From Croceitalea rosinachiae (GTDB taxonomy: Bacteria > Bacteroidota > Bacteroidia > Flavobacteriales > Flavobacteriaceae): a stretch of DNA of 64,000 nt. The stretch spans positions 1,302,001 to 1,366,000 of the forward strand of contig NZ_JAVRHR010000001.1 in assembly GCF_031846445.1 (NCBI RefSeq), written 5' to 3'. This document shows positions 1-11,570 of the stretch, piece by piece. Each line of letters starts with the position of its first letter. The stretch's first letter is position 1. A program made the translations under genes and the position numbers. The notes beneath the pieces were generated by a model that was given only the letters and a program-made list of their open reading frames with translations, made no database searches and was not told the DNA's origin.

Positions 1-1780
1 TGAAGCGACCAAACCCAGCTACTGCGTAAGGTACTTTTACAGCACTTTCTTCAACACGATGGTCAGTTTCTTCTGCTATTCCAGAAATATAATTAGCGAT
101 ACCATTTATTTCCGAATCGGATAGATTGGGCATACCGGGCATAGCTCCCTTTCCGTTTTGTATAATATTCTGAATAGAATCAATGGGAAAACGTTTTTTT
201 ACGTTTTGCAATTCGGGTATTGCTCCAAGACCTTGCAATTTTCCACCGTGGCAACGCGCACAATGAATTTGGGCAAGTGATTCACCAAAATTTGATGTTT
301 CTCCAGTTTCTCCTCCAACTTTTTTCATACGCACTATCCATGCCATTTCATTAGAGTTTACATACATGATACCTTTATTCGGATTCATTGCGGCACCGCC
401 CCATTCTGCACCGCCATCGGCTCCTGGATATAATAGAACACCGGTTGTATCAATGGGAATAAACTGTCCTTTTGAGGTAATTTGTTTGAATTTATCTAAA
501 ACTGTTGGGGGATTAATATTTTGGTCTTTATCCACAAAATCATCTACAAAGGCTGGTTGGTTTGGTGCGTATAAATCGGCTTTGTTCAAAAGTTGTTTTG
601 CAAATGGTAGTGGTTTTGTTGGTAGCGGTTGTGTGGGATGTGCCTGTTCCCCTTGCAATACTGAACTAGGGTATTCTTTTTCCTCAATAGGGAATAAGGG
701 TTCGCCGGTTAAACGATTAAAGATAAAGACATGTCCACTTTTAGTTACCTGTGCCACAGCAGGAATCTTTTCACCATACCGATTCATTTCAAAAAGATTG
801 GGAGGTGCCGGTAAATCTCTGTCCCACATATCATGATGTACCATTTGAAAATGCCAAATACGTTCTCCAGTTTTTGCATCCAAAGCTAAAAGTGAATTAG
901 CAAATAAATTTTCACCATGTCGATCTCCCCCATACCAATCAAAAGCAGCAGAACCTGTTGGGATGTAGGCAATTCCCCTTTCTTGATCCATGGCAATACC
1001 AGCCCAACTATTGGCACCGCCTACAGTTTTGTATGCACCTTCGGGCCAAGACTCGTAGCCAAATTCCCCTGGTTGTGGAATGGTATGGAATGTCCAAAGA
1101 ATTTCGCCAGTTAATACGTTATAAGCTCGAATATGTCCTGGGGAAGAACCAGGGCCTTCACCAACTCTAGTACCCATTACCAAAGTATTTTGGTAGATAG
1201 CTCCGGGTGTATTTGCCACTACGGATAGTCTTTCTGGATCACGGCCAAGACCATCTCTTAAATCAATACTTCCATTACTTCCAAATGGGACTATTGCCTT
1301 TCCGGTTTCAATATTGACTGCAAATAGCTTACTTCCAGAAGAAAAGAATACTCTGCTTGACTCCTCTGAATTGGATTGCCAAAAACTTAATCCGCGATTT
1401 AAACCTAGACCAGAATTGTCTTTTATTGGCGGTTCAAATTTCCATAGCTGCTTTCCAGTGGCAGCATTAACAGCAAACAGCTCTATTGCCGCATTGACAC
1501 CAAAAAGAGTATTCCGTATTATTATTGGATTAGTTTGTATTTGGGTCGTTCTTCCTTCCTCAAGCCCGCCACTTTTAAAGCTCCATGCAAGCTCTAGGTT
1601 TGTTACATTAACTGTATCAATTTGCTCAAGTGTGCTAAAGTGCGATCTGCCTGAGTCCCCTAAATAATCGCTCCAAGTGGTGTGCTCACTTTCCGAGATG
1701 ATTATATCAGGTTTTTCTTTTTTGCAAGATATTGGTAAAAAAAGTGTTCCAAGAATTAGAAATAGATTGATTCTTTTCAT
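1..1780 (-). CDS. PQQ-dependent dehydrogenase (glucose/quinate/shikimate-like) with cytochrome c domain, 3'-truncated by window edge
   Basis: The frame is open on the minus strand from ATG at 1780 to the window edge (593 residues) with no stop. It starts with a lipoprotein signal (lipobox LPISC), so the protein is probably anchored in the envelope and faces the periplasm. Beta-propeller repeats of the quinoprotein type follow, with GTRVGEG and the HHDMWD motif (residues 315-320) typical of the membrane glucose/quinate dehydrogenase family. A haem c motif CARCH lies at residues 507-511, inside a small cytochrome domain with the methionine-bearing stretch MPGMPNLSD. The family oxidises sugars or polyols with PQQ as cofactor, and the fused cytochrome would take the electrons. 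About 100 residues are probably missing beyond the edge. The substrate cannot be told from sequence. The plus-strand open frames here are shadows. Confidence 0.9.
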   Translation of the reverse strand, partial: MKRINLFLILGTLFLPISCKKEKPDIIISESEHTTWSDYLGDSGRSHFSTLEQIDTVNVTNLELAWSFKSGGLEEGRTTQIQTNPIIIRNTLFGVNAAIELFAVNAATGKQLWKFEPPIKDNSGLGLNRGLSFWQSNSEESSRVFFSSGSKLFAVNIETGKAIVPFGSNGSIDLRDGLGRDPERLSVVANTPGAIYQNTLVMGTRVGEGPGSSPGHIRAYNVLTGEILWTFHTIPQPGEFGYESWPEGAYKTVGGANSWAGIAMDQERGIAYIPTGSAAFDWYGGDRHGENLFANSLLALDAKTGERIWHFQMVHHDMWDRDLPAPPNLFEMNRYGEKIPAVAQVTKSGHVFIFNRLTGEPLFPIEEKEYPSSVLQGEQAHPTQPLPTKPLPFAKQLLNKADLYAPNQPAFVDDFVDKDQNINPPTVLDKFKQITSKGQFIPIDTTGVLLYPGADGGAEWGGAAMNPNKGIMYVNSNEMAWIVRMKKVGGETGETSNFGESLAQIHCARCHGGKLQGLGAIPELQNVKKRFPIDSIQNIIQNGKGAMPGMPNLSDSEINGIANYISGIAEETDHRVEESAVKVPYAVAGFGRF

Positions 1781-1817
1781 GATTGGCAGATTAGTACTCT
1801 TAAATATAAGAACTTTT

Positions 1818-3179
1818 TTAGGCAAACAATTCTATCACTAGCTGTTCAATTTTTGAAGCTAGCTTGACTTGAATTTTTGTTTTCTTCAACCCAATCTTAT
1901 TGTTTTTCGAAACGTAAATGGTTTGAAAACCTAGTTTTTCTGCTTCCAGAATCCGTTGATCAATACGCTGCACAGGTCTAATTTCTCCTGCAAGACCAAC
2001 CTCAGCAGCAAAACATAGCCCTTTTTCAACAGCAATATCACTGTTGCTTGATAGAATCGCTGCTATTACCGCTAAATCAGTAGCAGGATCTTCAATAGAG
2101 ATTCCTCCAGTAATATTGATAAAAACATCTTTTGCAGCCAGTTTAAACCCTGCTCGTTTTTCCAGCACTGCCAAAAGCATATTCAAACGTTTTGCATTGA
2201 ACCCAGTTGCAGAGCGTTGGGGAGTACCATATACCGCTGTGCTGACCAAGGCTTGAATTTCTATGAGCAGTGGTCGCATACCTTCAACGGTTGCAGCAAT
2301 TGCGGTACCACTTAAATCTTGATCATTTTTTGATATTAGAACTTCAGAAGGGTTATTAACTTCTCGAAGCCCACTGCCTTGCATTTCATAAATACCCAGC
2401 TCGGCCGTAGAACCAAACCTGTTTTTTAATGATCGAAGGATACGGTAGACATAATTTCGGTCACCTTCAAACTGAAGGACGGTATCAACCATGTGTTCCA
2501 AAATTTTTGGACCAGCAATAGTACCGTCTTTAGTGATATGACCTACTAAAATAACGGGAGTATTACTTTCTTTGGCAAATTTGATAAGCTCTGCAGTACA
2601 TTCTCGTATCTGCGAAATACTGCCCGCAGCAGATTCGATAAAATCAGAATGTAACGTTTGAATGGAATCAATGATTACCAAGTCAGGTTCTAGGGCAACA
2701 ATTTGCTGAAATATGTTTTGCGTCTTTGTCTCGGTAAGAATGAAACAATTATCTGAATTAGGGTGAATACGGTCTGCCCGCATTTTAATTTGTTTTTGAC
2801 TTTCTTCACCAGAAACATAAAGTGTTTTGTACTGCAGTTTTAAAGCAATCTGAAGTAATAAAGTACTTTTCCCAATTCCGGGTTCGCCGCCCAATAAGGT
2901 TAATGACCCAGGCACTAATCCGCCACCCAAAACGCGATTAAATTCTTGATCAAGGGCATTAAGTCTGATTTCCTTGTCATTTGCGATATCCTTAACCAAC
3001 AAAGGTCTAGATGTTTTTTGAAGTGTAGATGAGCTTGTTTTCCAACTCTTTTTATCTTCTTTTTGAACTACTTCTTCTACAACAGTATTCCATTCTTTAC
3101 ATGAACCACACTGCCCAACCCATTTAGCATATTGAGTGCCACAATTCTGACAGAAGTAAGCCGTTTTTGTCTTAGCCAT
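1818..3179 (-). CDS. radA: DNA repair protein RadA
   Basis: At 453 residues this is full length for RadA, a RecA-like ATPase that helps branch migration and processing of recombination intermediates. The N-terminal C4 zinc finger is present (Cys10, Cys13, Cys24, Cys27). Walker A GEPGIGKS lies near residues 98-105, the RadA-specific KNRFG motif near residue 250, and a Lon-protease-like domain forms the C-terminus. The ATG at 3179 gives the usual MAKTKT-type N-terminus directly before the zinc finger. It is the last gene of a minus-strand run that starts at panC, 56 nt after the preceding esterase-like gene. Confidence 0.97.
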   Translation of the reverse strand: MAKTKTAYFCQNCGTQYAKWVGQCGSCKEWNTVVEEVVQKEDKKSWKTSSSTLQKTSRPLLVKDIANDKEIRLNALDQEFNRVLGGGLVPGSLTLLGGEPGIGKSTLLLQIALKLQYKTLYVSGEESQKQIKMRADRIHPNSDNCFILTETKTQNIFQQIVALEPDLVIIDSIQTLHSDFIESAAGSISQIRECTAELIKFAKESNTPVILVGHITKDGTIAGPKILEHMVDTVLQFEGDRNYVYRILRSLKNRFGSTAELGIYEMQGSGLREVNNPSEVLISKNDQDLSGTAIAATVEGMRPLLIEIQALVSTAVYGTPQRSATGFNAKRLNMLLAVLEKRAGFKLAAKDVFINITGGISIEDPATDLAVIAAILSSNSDIAVEKGLCFAAEVGLAGEIRPVQRIDQRILEAEKLGFQTIYVSKNNKIGLKKTKIQVKLASKIEQLVIELFA

Positions 3180-3235
3180 TTAACCTATAGTGGAGTTTGG
3201 CTAAAGATAAGTGTAAAGTTTAAAAAGTGAATATA

Positions 3236-4378
3236 TTAAAATCCAAAGTCAGTTTTAAGAGCATCCATTTTATCAAGAGCCATATCTTTGGTCAAAAAGT
3301 CAATCTCGTTCATTTGAAAGGCTTTTTCAAAAGTTTTAAAAGCTTTTTTAGGCTCACCGACTAATTCAAGGTACTCTCCTTCAAAATAAAAACCCATCAT
3401 AGTTTCAGGGAATTGTTTTTTGCAAATATCTGATAAGGGTTTAAGACTCTCATAGTCTTCTTTTTTCAGACATGCGGCATAAATGGCCATAATATCATTG
3501 AGTTCTACCTCTTTTTCAAAACCTAATAACTCTTCAATCATCCCATATTTAGAATCAAGATAGTCGATAACGGGCTCATTAGAGGCCAAAATATGTTCTT
3601 TATATTCCTTTGGACTAATGGGCCTGAATAGTTTGAATATGTTATCAAAAGCTTTGCTTATTCCATAAGCGGCAATTGAAATATGGTCGGGTTCATCATA
3701 TTGATCAAAGAAATAATGCAAGTTCTCCTTCTGAATTGAACTAATAGCTGTGTTCATTTGAAGAATTTTTTGACGGTCATCTGTCGGATCTTTTTCTAAA
3801 ACCAAATTGTAAAAAATCTCTTGATTAAGGGCAGATAGCCTTGCTGGTATTCTACTATCCATTTCAGTCGCTAAAACGGGAGAAATAGTTAAATAGGCGT
3901 TGAACAATGACCTATCTTTAAATAAAAAGTAATTACCAAAATTTGCTGTAATATCATAGCCTATAAACATTTTAAAAGGGGCTATGTTATAGCTAGTCTC
4001 TAAATATGGAATTAGTTCTGTGCCCAAAAATTCATAAAATAACTTTCCTTTTTCTGTTGGCAACCCTGTAGTTTGTTCAAAGTCACAATCCTCCCAGCGT
4101 AAATCATTCTTGCTTTGATGCACTCCAACAATAATAGCTTCAGGCATTCTGTTATGAGTACTATAAAATTTTGCATTGGCGACCACATTATCAAAAAGAT
4201 ATTCAGCGTCTAAAACTACAATTAGTGGATATTTTTTGTCATCAGTATAATCTTCAGGAAAATAATACGAAACATCTCTTCTTTCTTGAAGTCTGAATGA
4301 TTCGAAAATCTCTTGTTTTACTTGCGCATTTACTCCAAAGGAGAGCAATGTCAAAAAGGCAATCAGTTTTTTGGTCAT
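3236..4378 (-). CDS. Esterase-like alpha/beta-hydrolase with C-terminal TPR-like region; nucleophile missing
   Basis: This 380-residue protein begins with a Sec signal peptide (cleavage near GVNA-Q), so it is probably periplasmic or exported. The first 270 residues match the esterase D / enterochelin-esterase-like alpha/beta-hydrolase family, with the usual VVLDAEYLF strand and a C-terminal DHISIAAYGI segment carrying the expected catalytic His. The nucleophile elbow, normally G-x-S-x-G/A, reads IGYDITA, so Asp stands where Ser is expected (GAT codon near 3956). The last ~90 residues contain helical TPR-like repeats (ETMMGFYFEGEYLE, KAFKTFEKAFQ). The protein may be a non-catalytic binding or scaffold protein; that is an inference. 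It lies 24 nt downstream of the flippase-like gene. Confidence 0.8.
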   Translation of the reverse strand: MTKKLIAFLTLLSFGVNAQVKQEIFESFRLQERRDVSYYFPEDYTDDKKYPLIVVLDAEYLFDNVVANAKFYSTHNRMPEAIIVGVHQSKNDLRWEDCDFEQTTGLPTEKGKLFYEFLGTELIPYLETSYNIAPFKMFIGYDITANFGNYFLFKDRSLFNAYLTISPVLATEMDSRIPARLSALNQEIFYNLVLEKDPTDDRQKILQMNTAISSIQKENLHYFFDQYDEPDHISIAAYGISKAFDNIFKLFRPISPKEYKEHILASNEPVIDYLDSKYGMIEELLGFEKEVELNDIMAIYAACLKKEDYESLKPLSDICKKQFPETMMGFYFEGEYLELVGEPKKAFKTFEKAFQMNEIDFLTKDMALDKMDALKTDFGF

Positions 4379-4402
4379 GGGGTACTCTTTTGATAATCAG
4401 TA

Positions 4403-5368
4403 TTATCGATTTCTGTTCAATAACGGTAAGAGCACAAAAGATATTGCCCCAAAAATGACTATCATTAAAGTCTGTGAAATCCACATTATCCATCCAAAAG
4501 CTTTTCCAGATACTTCAGAAATATCAAATAGCGTTAAGGTAGCGGCCACAGCTATTGGGTATGCACCGATTCCTCCATTGGTTGTAGACATAGCGAAGGC
4601 TCCTGCTATAAATGCGACCAATAATTGAGAAAAAGATAAATCAATGGTTTCGGTAACGGTATATTTAATAACCCAGAACATGGCAATGTAACAGCCCCAT
4701 ATCAGAAGGGTATGAAAAATAAAAAGCCATTTTTTTTTCATTTTAAGAATACTTGAAACCCCCTCGAGCATACCATTTAAAAATTTTTTGAGCTTTAGAG
4801 CAAAGCCTGATGTTGACTTTCTTATAACGTAAACAAAACCGATAAGCCCTAAAATACCAATTGCGAGTATTAATGCCGAACCGAATAGATTGACACCATT
4901 ATTATTCAGAAAATCAAGGATAATATTCGTTTGCAATACCAAAGCAATAGCAATAATGAGCAGTAGCATAATTAAATCAATTACCCTTTCTGTTACTATA
5001 GTTCCAAAGCCTTTTTCAAAAGGCACGTTTTCATAGGTGGTAAGCGCTGTTGCGCGTAAAAATTCACCCGAACGTGGTATGCCTAAATTTGCAAAATAGG
5101 ATATTAAAATAATTAAAATGTTATTACTAAATTTTGGGCGGTAACCTAATGGGTTTAATAAGAAATTCCATCGAATAGCCCTTGAGACATGACTTAAAAT
5201 ACCAATTATTACTGAAAGGCTTACCCAAAGAGGATTAGCATTTGAGATGTTTTCAATAATAAGTTTTCGGTCTTCAGGAGTAGTGGAGTTATAAGAATAC
5301 CAAACCAGAAATATGCCCAATGATATGGGAACGGCTATTTTGAGAAATTTCTTGATTGGAGAAGCCAA
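4403..5368 (-). CDS. Lysylphosphatidylglycerol synthase-type TM protein (UPF0104, flippase-like)
   Basis: The 321 residues hold about eight hydrophobic helices and the hallmarks of the AglD/MprF-type membrane domain: the early SHVSRAIRWNFLL segment, the PRSGEFLRA motif and the late TTNGGIGAYPIAV glycine-rich motif. MprF members of this fold flip aminoacylated lipids, while many standalone members have unknown substrates. There is no soluble aminoacyl-transferase domain here, so only transport or flipping can be suggested. It begins 2 nt after panD, indicating a shared transcript, but this does not link it to pantothenate biochemistry. Confidence 0.85.
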   Translation of the reverse strand: MASPIKKFLKIAVPISLGIFLVWYSYNSTTPEDRKLIIENISNANPLWVSLSVIIGILSHVSRAIRWNFLLNPLGYRPKFSNNILIILISYFANLGIPRSGEFLRATALTTYENVPFEKGFGTIVTERVIDLIMLLLIIAIALVLQTNIILDFLNNNGVNLFGSALILAIGILGLIGFVYVIRKSTSGFALKLKKFLNGMLEGVSSILKMKKKWLFIFHTLLIWGCYIAMFWVIKYTVTETIDLSFSQLLVAFIAGAFAMSTTNGGIGAYPIAVAATLTLFDISEVSGKAFGWIMWISQTLMIVIFGAISFVLLPLLNRNR

Positions 5369-5370
5369 AG

Positions 5371-5721
5371 TCAGTTCAATAAATTGGTCATCTCATTAGG
5401 GAATACCAAGGCAGGATTGAATTTCTTTGCTTCTTCAACATCCATTCTGGCGTATGTGATTAAAATAAGGACATCGCCTACAGCTACTTTTCTAGCAGCA
5501 GCACCATTTAGGGTAAGTTCACCTGAATTTCTTGGACCAGGAATAGCATAGGTTTCAAGACGCTCACCGTTGTTGTTGTTTACAATCTGTACTTTTTCGC
5601 CACGAATAATGTTGGCGGCATCCATCAAATCTTCATCAATAGTAATGCTACCAATATAATTTAAGTCGGCACCAGTTACTTTAACACGATGAATTTTTGA
5701 TTTTACAACTTCTATTTGCAT
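5371..5721 (-). CDS. panD: Aspartate 1-decarboxylase
   Basis: This 116-residue pyruvoyl enzyme precursor makes beta-alanine from L-aspartate for pantothenate and CoA synthesis in the cytoplasm. The self-cleavage site is the Gly24-Ser25 pair in NYIGSITID; cleavage turns Ser25 into the pyruvoyl group. Lys9 of the N-terminal KSKIHR segment, the GERLETY segment and the central NGAAAR motif are all present. It follows panC by 13 nt, so the two beta-alanine and pantoate steps are co-transcribed. Confidence 0.97.
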   Translation of the reverse strand: MQIEVVKSKIHRVKVTGADLNYIGSITIDEDLMDAANIIRGEKVQIVNNNNGERLETYAIPGPRNSGELTLNGAAARKVAVGDVLILITYARMDVEEAKKFNPALVFPNEMTNLLN

Positions 5722-5734
5722 GGGGCAAAATTAC

Positions 5735-6583
5735 TTAATTAATGGCGATATTATCTATTAAGCGAACCTCTTCGACATAAACGGCAATAAAAGCCCGATA
5801 TTTTCTGTTCTTTTGTTTCTTTAAAATCGGAGTTAAGGTGTCAATATCAGCAATCTCAAAATATTCTAACTTAAAAAGTGAGTTCATCGAGAATTCATTG
5901 GCAACCCAATCCTTTATTACTTTAGCACTTTCCGTGCCAAATTTTTCTTTGGCAGTTTTTAAGGTTTCGAAAATAAAACCACTTTTATCCCTAGTCGATT
6001 CAGATAAGCGTTCATTACGTGAACTTCTGGCCAAACCAGTAGGTTCCCGTTCAATGGGGCATCCTATAATTTCGTAAGGTAACTTTTTAAGTTCAACCAA
6101 CTTTTTGATGATTTGCAACTGTTGAAAATCTTTTTCGCCAAAATAAGCCTTATCAGGATTGACCGATGCAAGCAACAACTCCACTATCGTAGCTACCCCA
6201 TCAAAGTGTCCCGCTCTGAACTCGCCTTCCATGACTTTTTCAAGGCCATTAAAATTGTAAGATTCAGATTTTACTTTACCATCATATATGTCGTCTTTAG
6301 TTGGTGTGAAAACAATAATGTCTTTTGAAACACTTTCAAGAAGCTGTAGATCGTTTTCAAGCGAACTGGGATATTTATTAAGATCATCTTGATTATCAAA
6401 TTGCGTCGGGTTAACAAAAATGCTAACTACCACCACCTCATTTTCATTAAATGCCTGCCTCACCAAAGAAATATGACCGCTGTGCAACGCGCCCATCGTT
6501 GGTACAAAGCCGACAGTACTTTTTCTGTACTGCTCACTTTGTAAAAGGGCATTGAGGTCTTTTTTGAACTTAGATACTTGCAT
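5735..6583 (-). CDS. panC: Pantoate--beta-alanine ligase (pantothenate synthetase)
   Basis: The 282-residue enzyme condenses pantoate with beta-alanine, using ATP, to give pantothenate. It has the nucleotidyltransferase HSGH motif in TMGALHSGHISL, the VSIFVNPTQF segment, the YFGEKDFQQL pantoate-site segment and the SSRNERLS loop that serves as its KMSKS equivalent. Its length matches the family. It is the first gene of the minus-strand run. A promoter-like -7 element lies at 6603-6610, about 20 nt upstream of the ATG. panB is not in the window. Confidence 0.97.
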   Translation of the reverse strand: MQVSKFKKDLNALLQSEQYRKSTVGFVPTMGALHSGHISLVRQAFNENEVVVVSIFVNPTQFDNQDDLNKYPSSLENDLQLLESVSKDIIVFTPTKDDIYDGKVKSESYNFNGLEKVMEGEFRAGHFDGVATIVELLLASVNPDKAYFGEKDFQQLQIIKKLVELKKLPYEIIGCPIEREPTGLARSSRNERLSESTRDKSGFIFETLKTAKEKFGTESAKVIKDWVANEFSMNSLFKLEYFEIADIDTLTPILKKQKNRKYRAFIAVYVEEVRLIDNIAIN

Positions 6584-6600
6584 ATAATGCGTTAAAAGCG

Positions 6601-6651
6601 TGCAAAAATACCATAAATACTGGTAATCTACATAAATTTTGTATTTTTGCA
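6601..6651. promoter_or_regulatory. Divergent promoter pair (panC leftward, GT5-like gene rightward)
   Basis: Two Bacteroidota -7 elements face away from each other: TATTTTTG on the minus strand (complement of 6603-6610) and TATTTTTG on the plus strand (6642-6649). With their flanks they form a perfect 11-bp inverted repeat (6601-6611 and 6641-6651). A one-mismatch -33 element can be placed for each (CTG at 6620-6622 for the rightward one, 19 nt spacing). The placement is by eye. Confidence 0.6.
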
Positions 6652-6685
6652 GCTACGTTTTTTCTGATAAACAAAAGTTACGTTT

Positions 6686-9384
<2,699 letters not shown>

Positions 9385-9446
9385 GCGTTAGCTCTATTCG
9401 CCATACCACTTATATGTTTTTTTCGTTATATCATCTAGAATTTGAT

Positions 9447-9474
9447 TTGATTTAAACTCCAAATAGTATTTTTG
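9447..9474 (+). promoter_or_regulatory. Probable glmS promoter
   Basis: TTG at 9447-9449 and TATTTTTG at 9467-9474 are 17 nt apart, matching the Bacteroidota consensus. The predicted start of transcription is near 9480, leaving a 35-nt leader before the glmS ATG at 9516. Confidence 0.6.
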
Positions 9475-9515
9475 ACTTTTTAAATTAGTCGATTACAACC
9501 TTAAATAACTAAAGC

Positions 9516-11363
9516 ATGTGTGGTATAGTTGGGTATATTGGGCATAGAGATGCTTATCCTATAATAATTAAGGGTCTTCAGCGACTCGAATATCGTGGCT
9601 ATGATAGTGCCGGCATTGTACTTTTCAATGGTGAAAGTATGCAACTTTCTAAAACTAAAGGTAAAGTAGAAGATTTAAGGTCTAGAATCAAAGATTCTAT
9701 TTCTACGAATGGCAAACTTGGCTTAGGCCATACTAGATGGGCTACGCACGGTGTCCCTAATGATGTAAATTCACATCCCCATTATTCAAACTCTGGTGAT
9801 TTGGTAATCATCCATAATGGAATTATCGAGAACTATGAATCCATTAAAAAAGCACTGATTAAAAGAGGTTACACTTTTGAATCAGATACGGATACCGAAG
9901 TTTTGGTAAACTTGATTGAAGAAGTAAAGAGAAAGGAAGGAGTGAAATTAGGGCAAGCAGTTCAAATAGCACTTAACCAAGTTGTTGGCGCATATGCCAT
10001 AGCAGTATTTGATAAAAATAAACCTGATGAAATCGTAGTGGCTAAGCTTGGAAGTCCTTTGGCAATAGGTATTGGCGAAAATGAATATTTCATTGCTTCA
10101 GATGCATCCCCTTTTATCGAGTATACAAATAATGCTGTTTACCTTGAAGATGAAGAAATGGCAGTTATTCGAATAGGTAAAGAAATCAAACTCCGTAAAA
10201 TAAAGGATGATGCAATTGCTTACCCTAATATCCTTGAACTTCAATTGAATTTAGAGGAAATTGAAAAAGGAGGGTATGACCATTTTATGCTCAAAGAAAT
10301 TTATGAGCAACCAAGAGCAATATTAGATACCTATCGAGGTCGCTTATTGGCAGATAAAGGTATTATTAGAATGGCTGGTATTGATCAGAACTTAGAAAAG
10401 TTTTTGAATGCGAACCGTATTATTATTGTTGCCTGCGGTACTTCATGGCATGCTGGTCTTGTTGCTGAATATATTTTTGAAGATTTAGCAAGAATACCGG
10501 TAGAGGTTGAGTACGCTTCTGAGTTTAGATATAGAAACCCAGTAATTACTGATGGAGATGTTTTAATAGCTATTTCACAATCTGGTGAGACAGCTGATAC
10601 TTTGGCAGCAATAAAAATGGCCAAAGAAAAAGGAGCCTTTGTTTTTGGGGTATGTAATGTGGTGGGTTCATCTATCGCTCGTGAAACACACGCAGGAGCA
10701 TATACCCATGCCGGACCAGAAATAGGTGTTGCCTCTACTAAGGCCTTCACCACGCAGATTACTGTATTGACAATGATTGCCTTAAAACTTGCCAAAGAAA
10801 AAGGAGTGTTTTCTGAATCTAAGTTTCATGAGTTCTTAATTGAATTAGAGGGAATTCCTGAGAAAGTTGAGAAAGCGTTACAATCAAATGAGCTAGTAGA
10901 AGAAATAGCTAATGTATACAAGGATTCTTCCAATTGCCTATATTTAGGTAGAGGGTATAATTTTCCAGTGGCCCTTGAAGGAGCTTTAAAGCTTAAAGAG
11001 ATTAGTTACATTCATGCAGAAGGGTATCCAGCTGCAGAAATGAAGCATGGTCCTATTGCATTAATTGATGAAGAAATGCCTGTAGTTGTTATAGCCACTA
11101 GGAAAGGTCATTATGAAAAAGTAGTTAGTAATGTCCAGGAGATTAAATCAAGGAGCGGTAAGATTATTGCTATTGTCACCGAGGGTGATCAAACGGTAAA
11201 AGAAATCGCTGATCATGTGGTTGAAGTTCCAGAGACATCTGAAGCTCTTACCCCGTTGTTGACCACAATTCCGTTACAATTACTTTCATACCATATTGCT
11301 TTAATGCGAGGTTGTAATGTAGATCAACCAAGAAATTTGGCAAAATCAGTTACTGTAGAGTAA
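9516..11363 (+). CDS. glmS: Glutamine--fructose-6-phosphate aminotransferase (isomerizing)
   Basis: The 615-residue cytoplasmic enzyme forms glucosamine-6-phosphate from fructose-6-phosphate and glutamine, the entry step to UDP-GlcNAc for peptidoglycan and LPS. Cys2 (MCGIVGYIG) is the N-terminal nucleophile of the glutaminase domain. LGHTRWATHG and HNGIIENY belong to that domain. Two SIS domains follow (ACGTSWHA, SQSGETADT, LGRGYNFPVALEGALKLKE), and the chain ends in the conserved LAKSVTVE. No GlmS ribozyme is visible in the leader. A strong terminator follows. Confidence 0.98.
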   Translation: MCGIVGYIGHRDAYPIIIKGLQRLEYRGYDSAGIVLFNGESMQLSKTKGKVEDLRSRIKDSISTNGKLGLGHTRWATHGVPNDVNSHPHYSNSGDLVIIHNGIIENYESIKKALIKRGYTFESDTDTEVLVNLIEEVKRKEGVKLGQAVQIALNQVVGAYAIAVFDKNKPDEIVVAKLGSPLAIGIGENEYFIASDASPFIEYTNNAVYLEDEEMAVIRIGKEIKLRKIKDDAIAYPNILELQLNLEEIEKGGYDHFMLKEIYEQPRAILDTYRGRLLADKGIIRMAGIDQNLEKFLNANRIIIVACGTSWHAGLVAEYIFEDLARIPVEVEYASEFRYRNPVITDGDVLIAISQSGETADTLAAIKMAKEKGAFVFGVCNVVGSSIARETHAGAYTHAGPEIGVASTKAFTTQITVLTMIALKLAKEKGVFSESKFHEFLIELEGIPEKVEKALQSNELVEEIANVYKDSSNCLYLGRGYNFPVALEGALKLKEISYIHAEGYPAAEMKHGPIALIDEEMPVVVIATRKGHYEKVVSNVQEIKSRSGKIIAIVTEGDQTVKEIADHVVEVPETSEALTPLLTTIPLQLLSYHIALMRGCNVDQPRNLAKSVTVE

Positions 11364-11386
11364 CTAACTCCCTATAAATTTTTTCA

Positions 11387-11415
11387 AAAAACCACCATTT
11401 ATGGTGGTTTTTTTG
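11387..11415 (+). terminator. Intrinsic terminator of glmS
   Basis: A perfect 12-bp stem (11387-11398 with 11401-11412, A-rich 5' side) with a 2-nt loop runs into a T-run, 23 nt after the glmS stop. Confidence 0.9.
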
Positions 11416-11570
11416 TTAAATTCTTAGTTTCAACCCTAGTTTTTTAAAGAAAAAGTACTATGCATGCATAATTTCTTTTTCATTTCATGGATTTAATCCC
11501 AAAAAAATGTATATTCCGCTCGAATTCCTTAACGCTGATTTAAAACTAACTTAACACAAATTCAAGTCTA

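Noticed and set aside
366..1667. Plus-strand open frames of 60-156 codons
   Set aside because: They lie opposite the PQQ dehydrogenase, whose frame is intact and carries CARCH and HHDMWD motifs in phase; these are shadows.
9385..9515. Possible glmS ribozyme in the leader
   Set aside because: The leader is only ~35 nt after the predicted promoter and shows no ribozyme core.
10385..10795. 136-codon minus-strand frame inside glmS
   Set aside because: Opposite to the first SIS domain of glmS; no family features.
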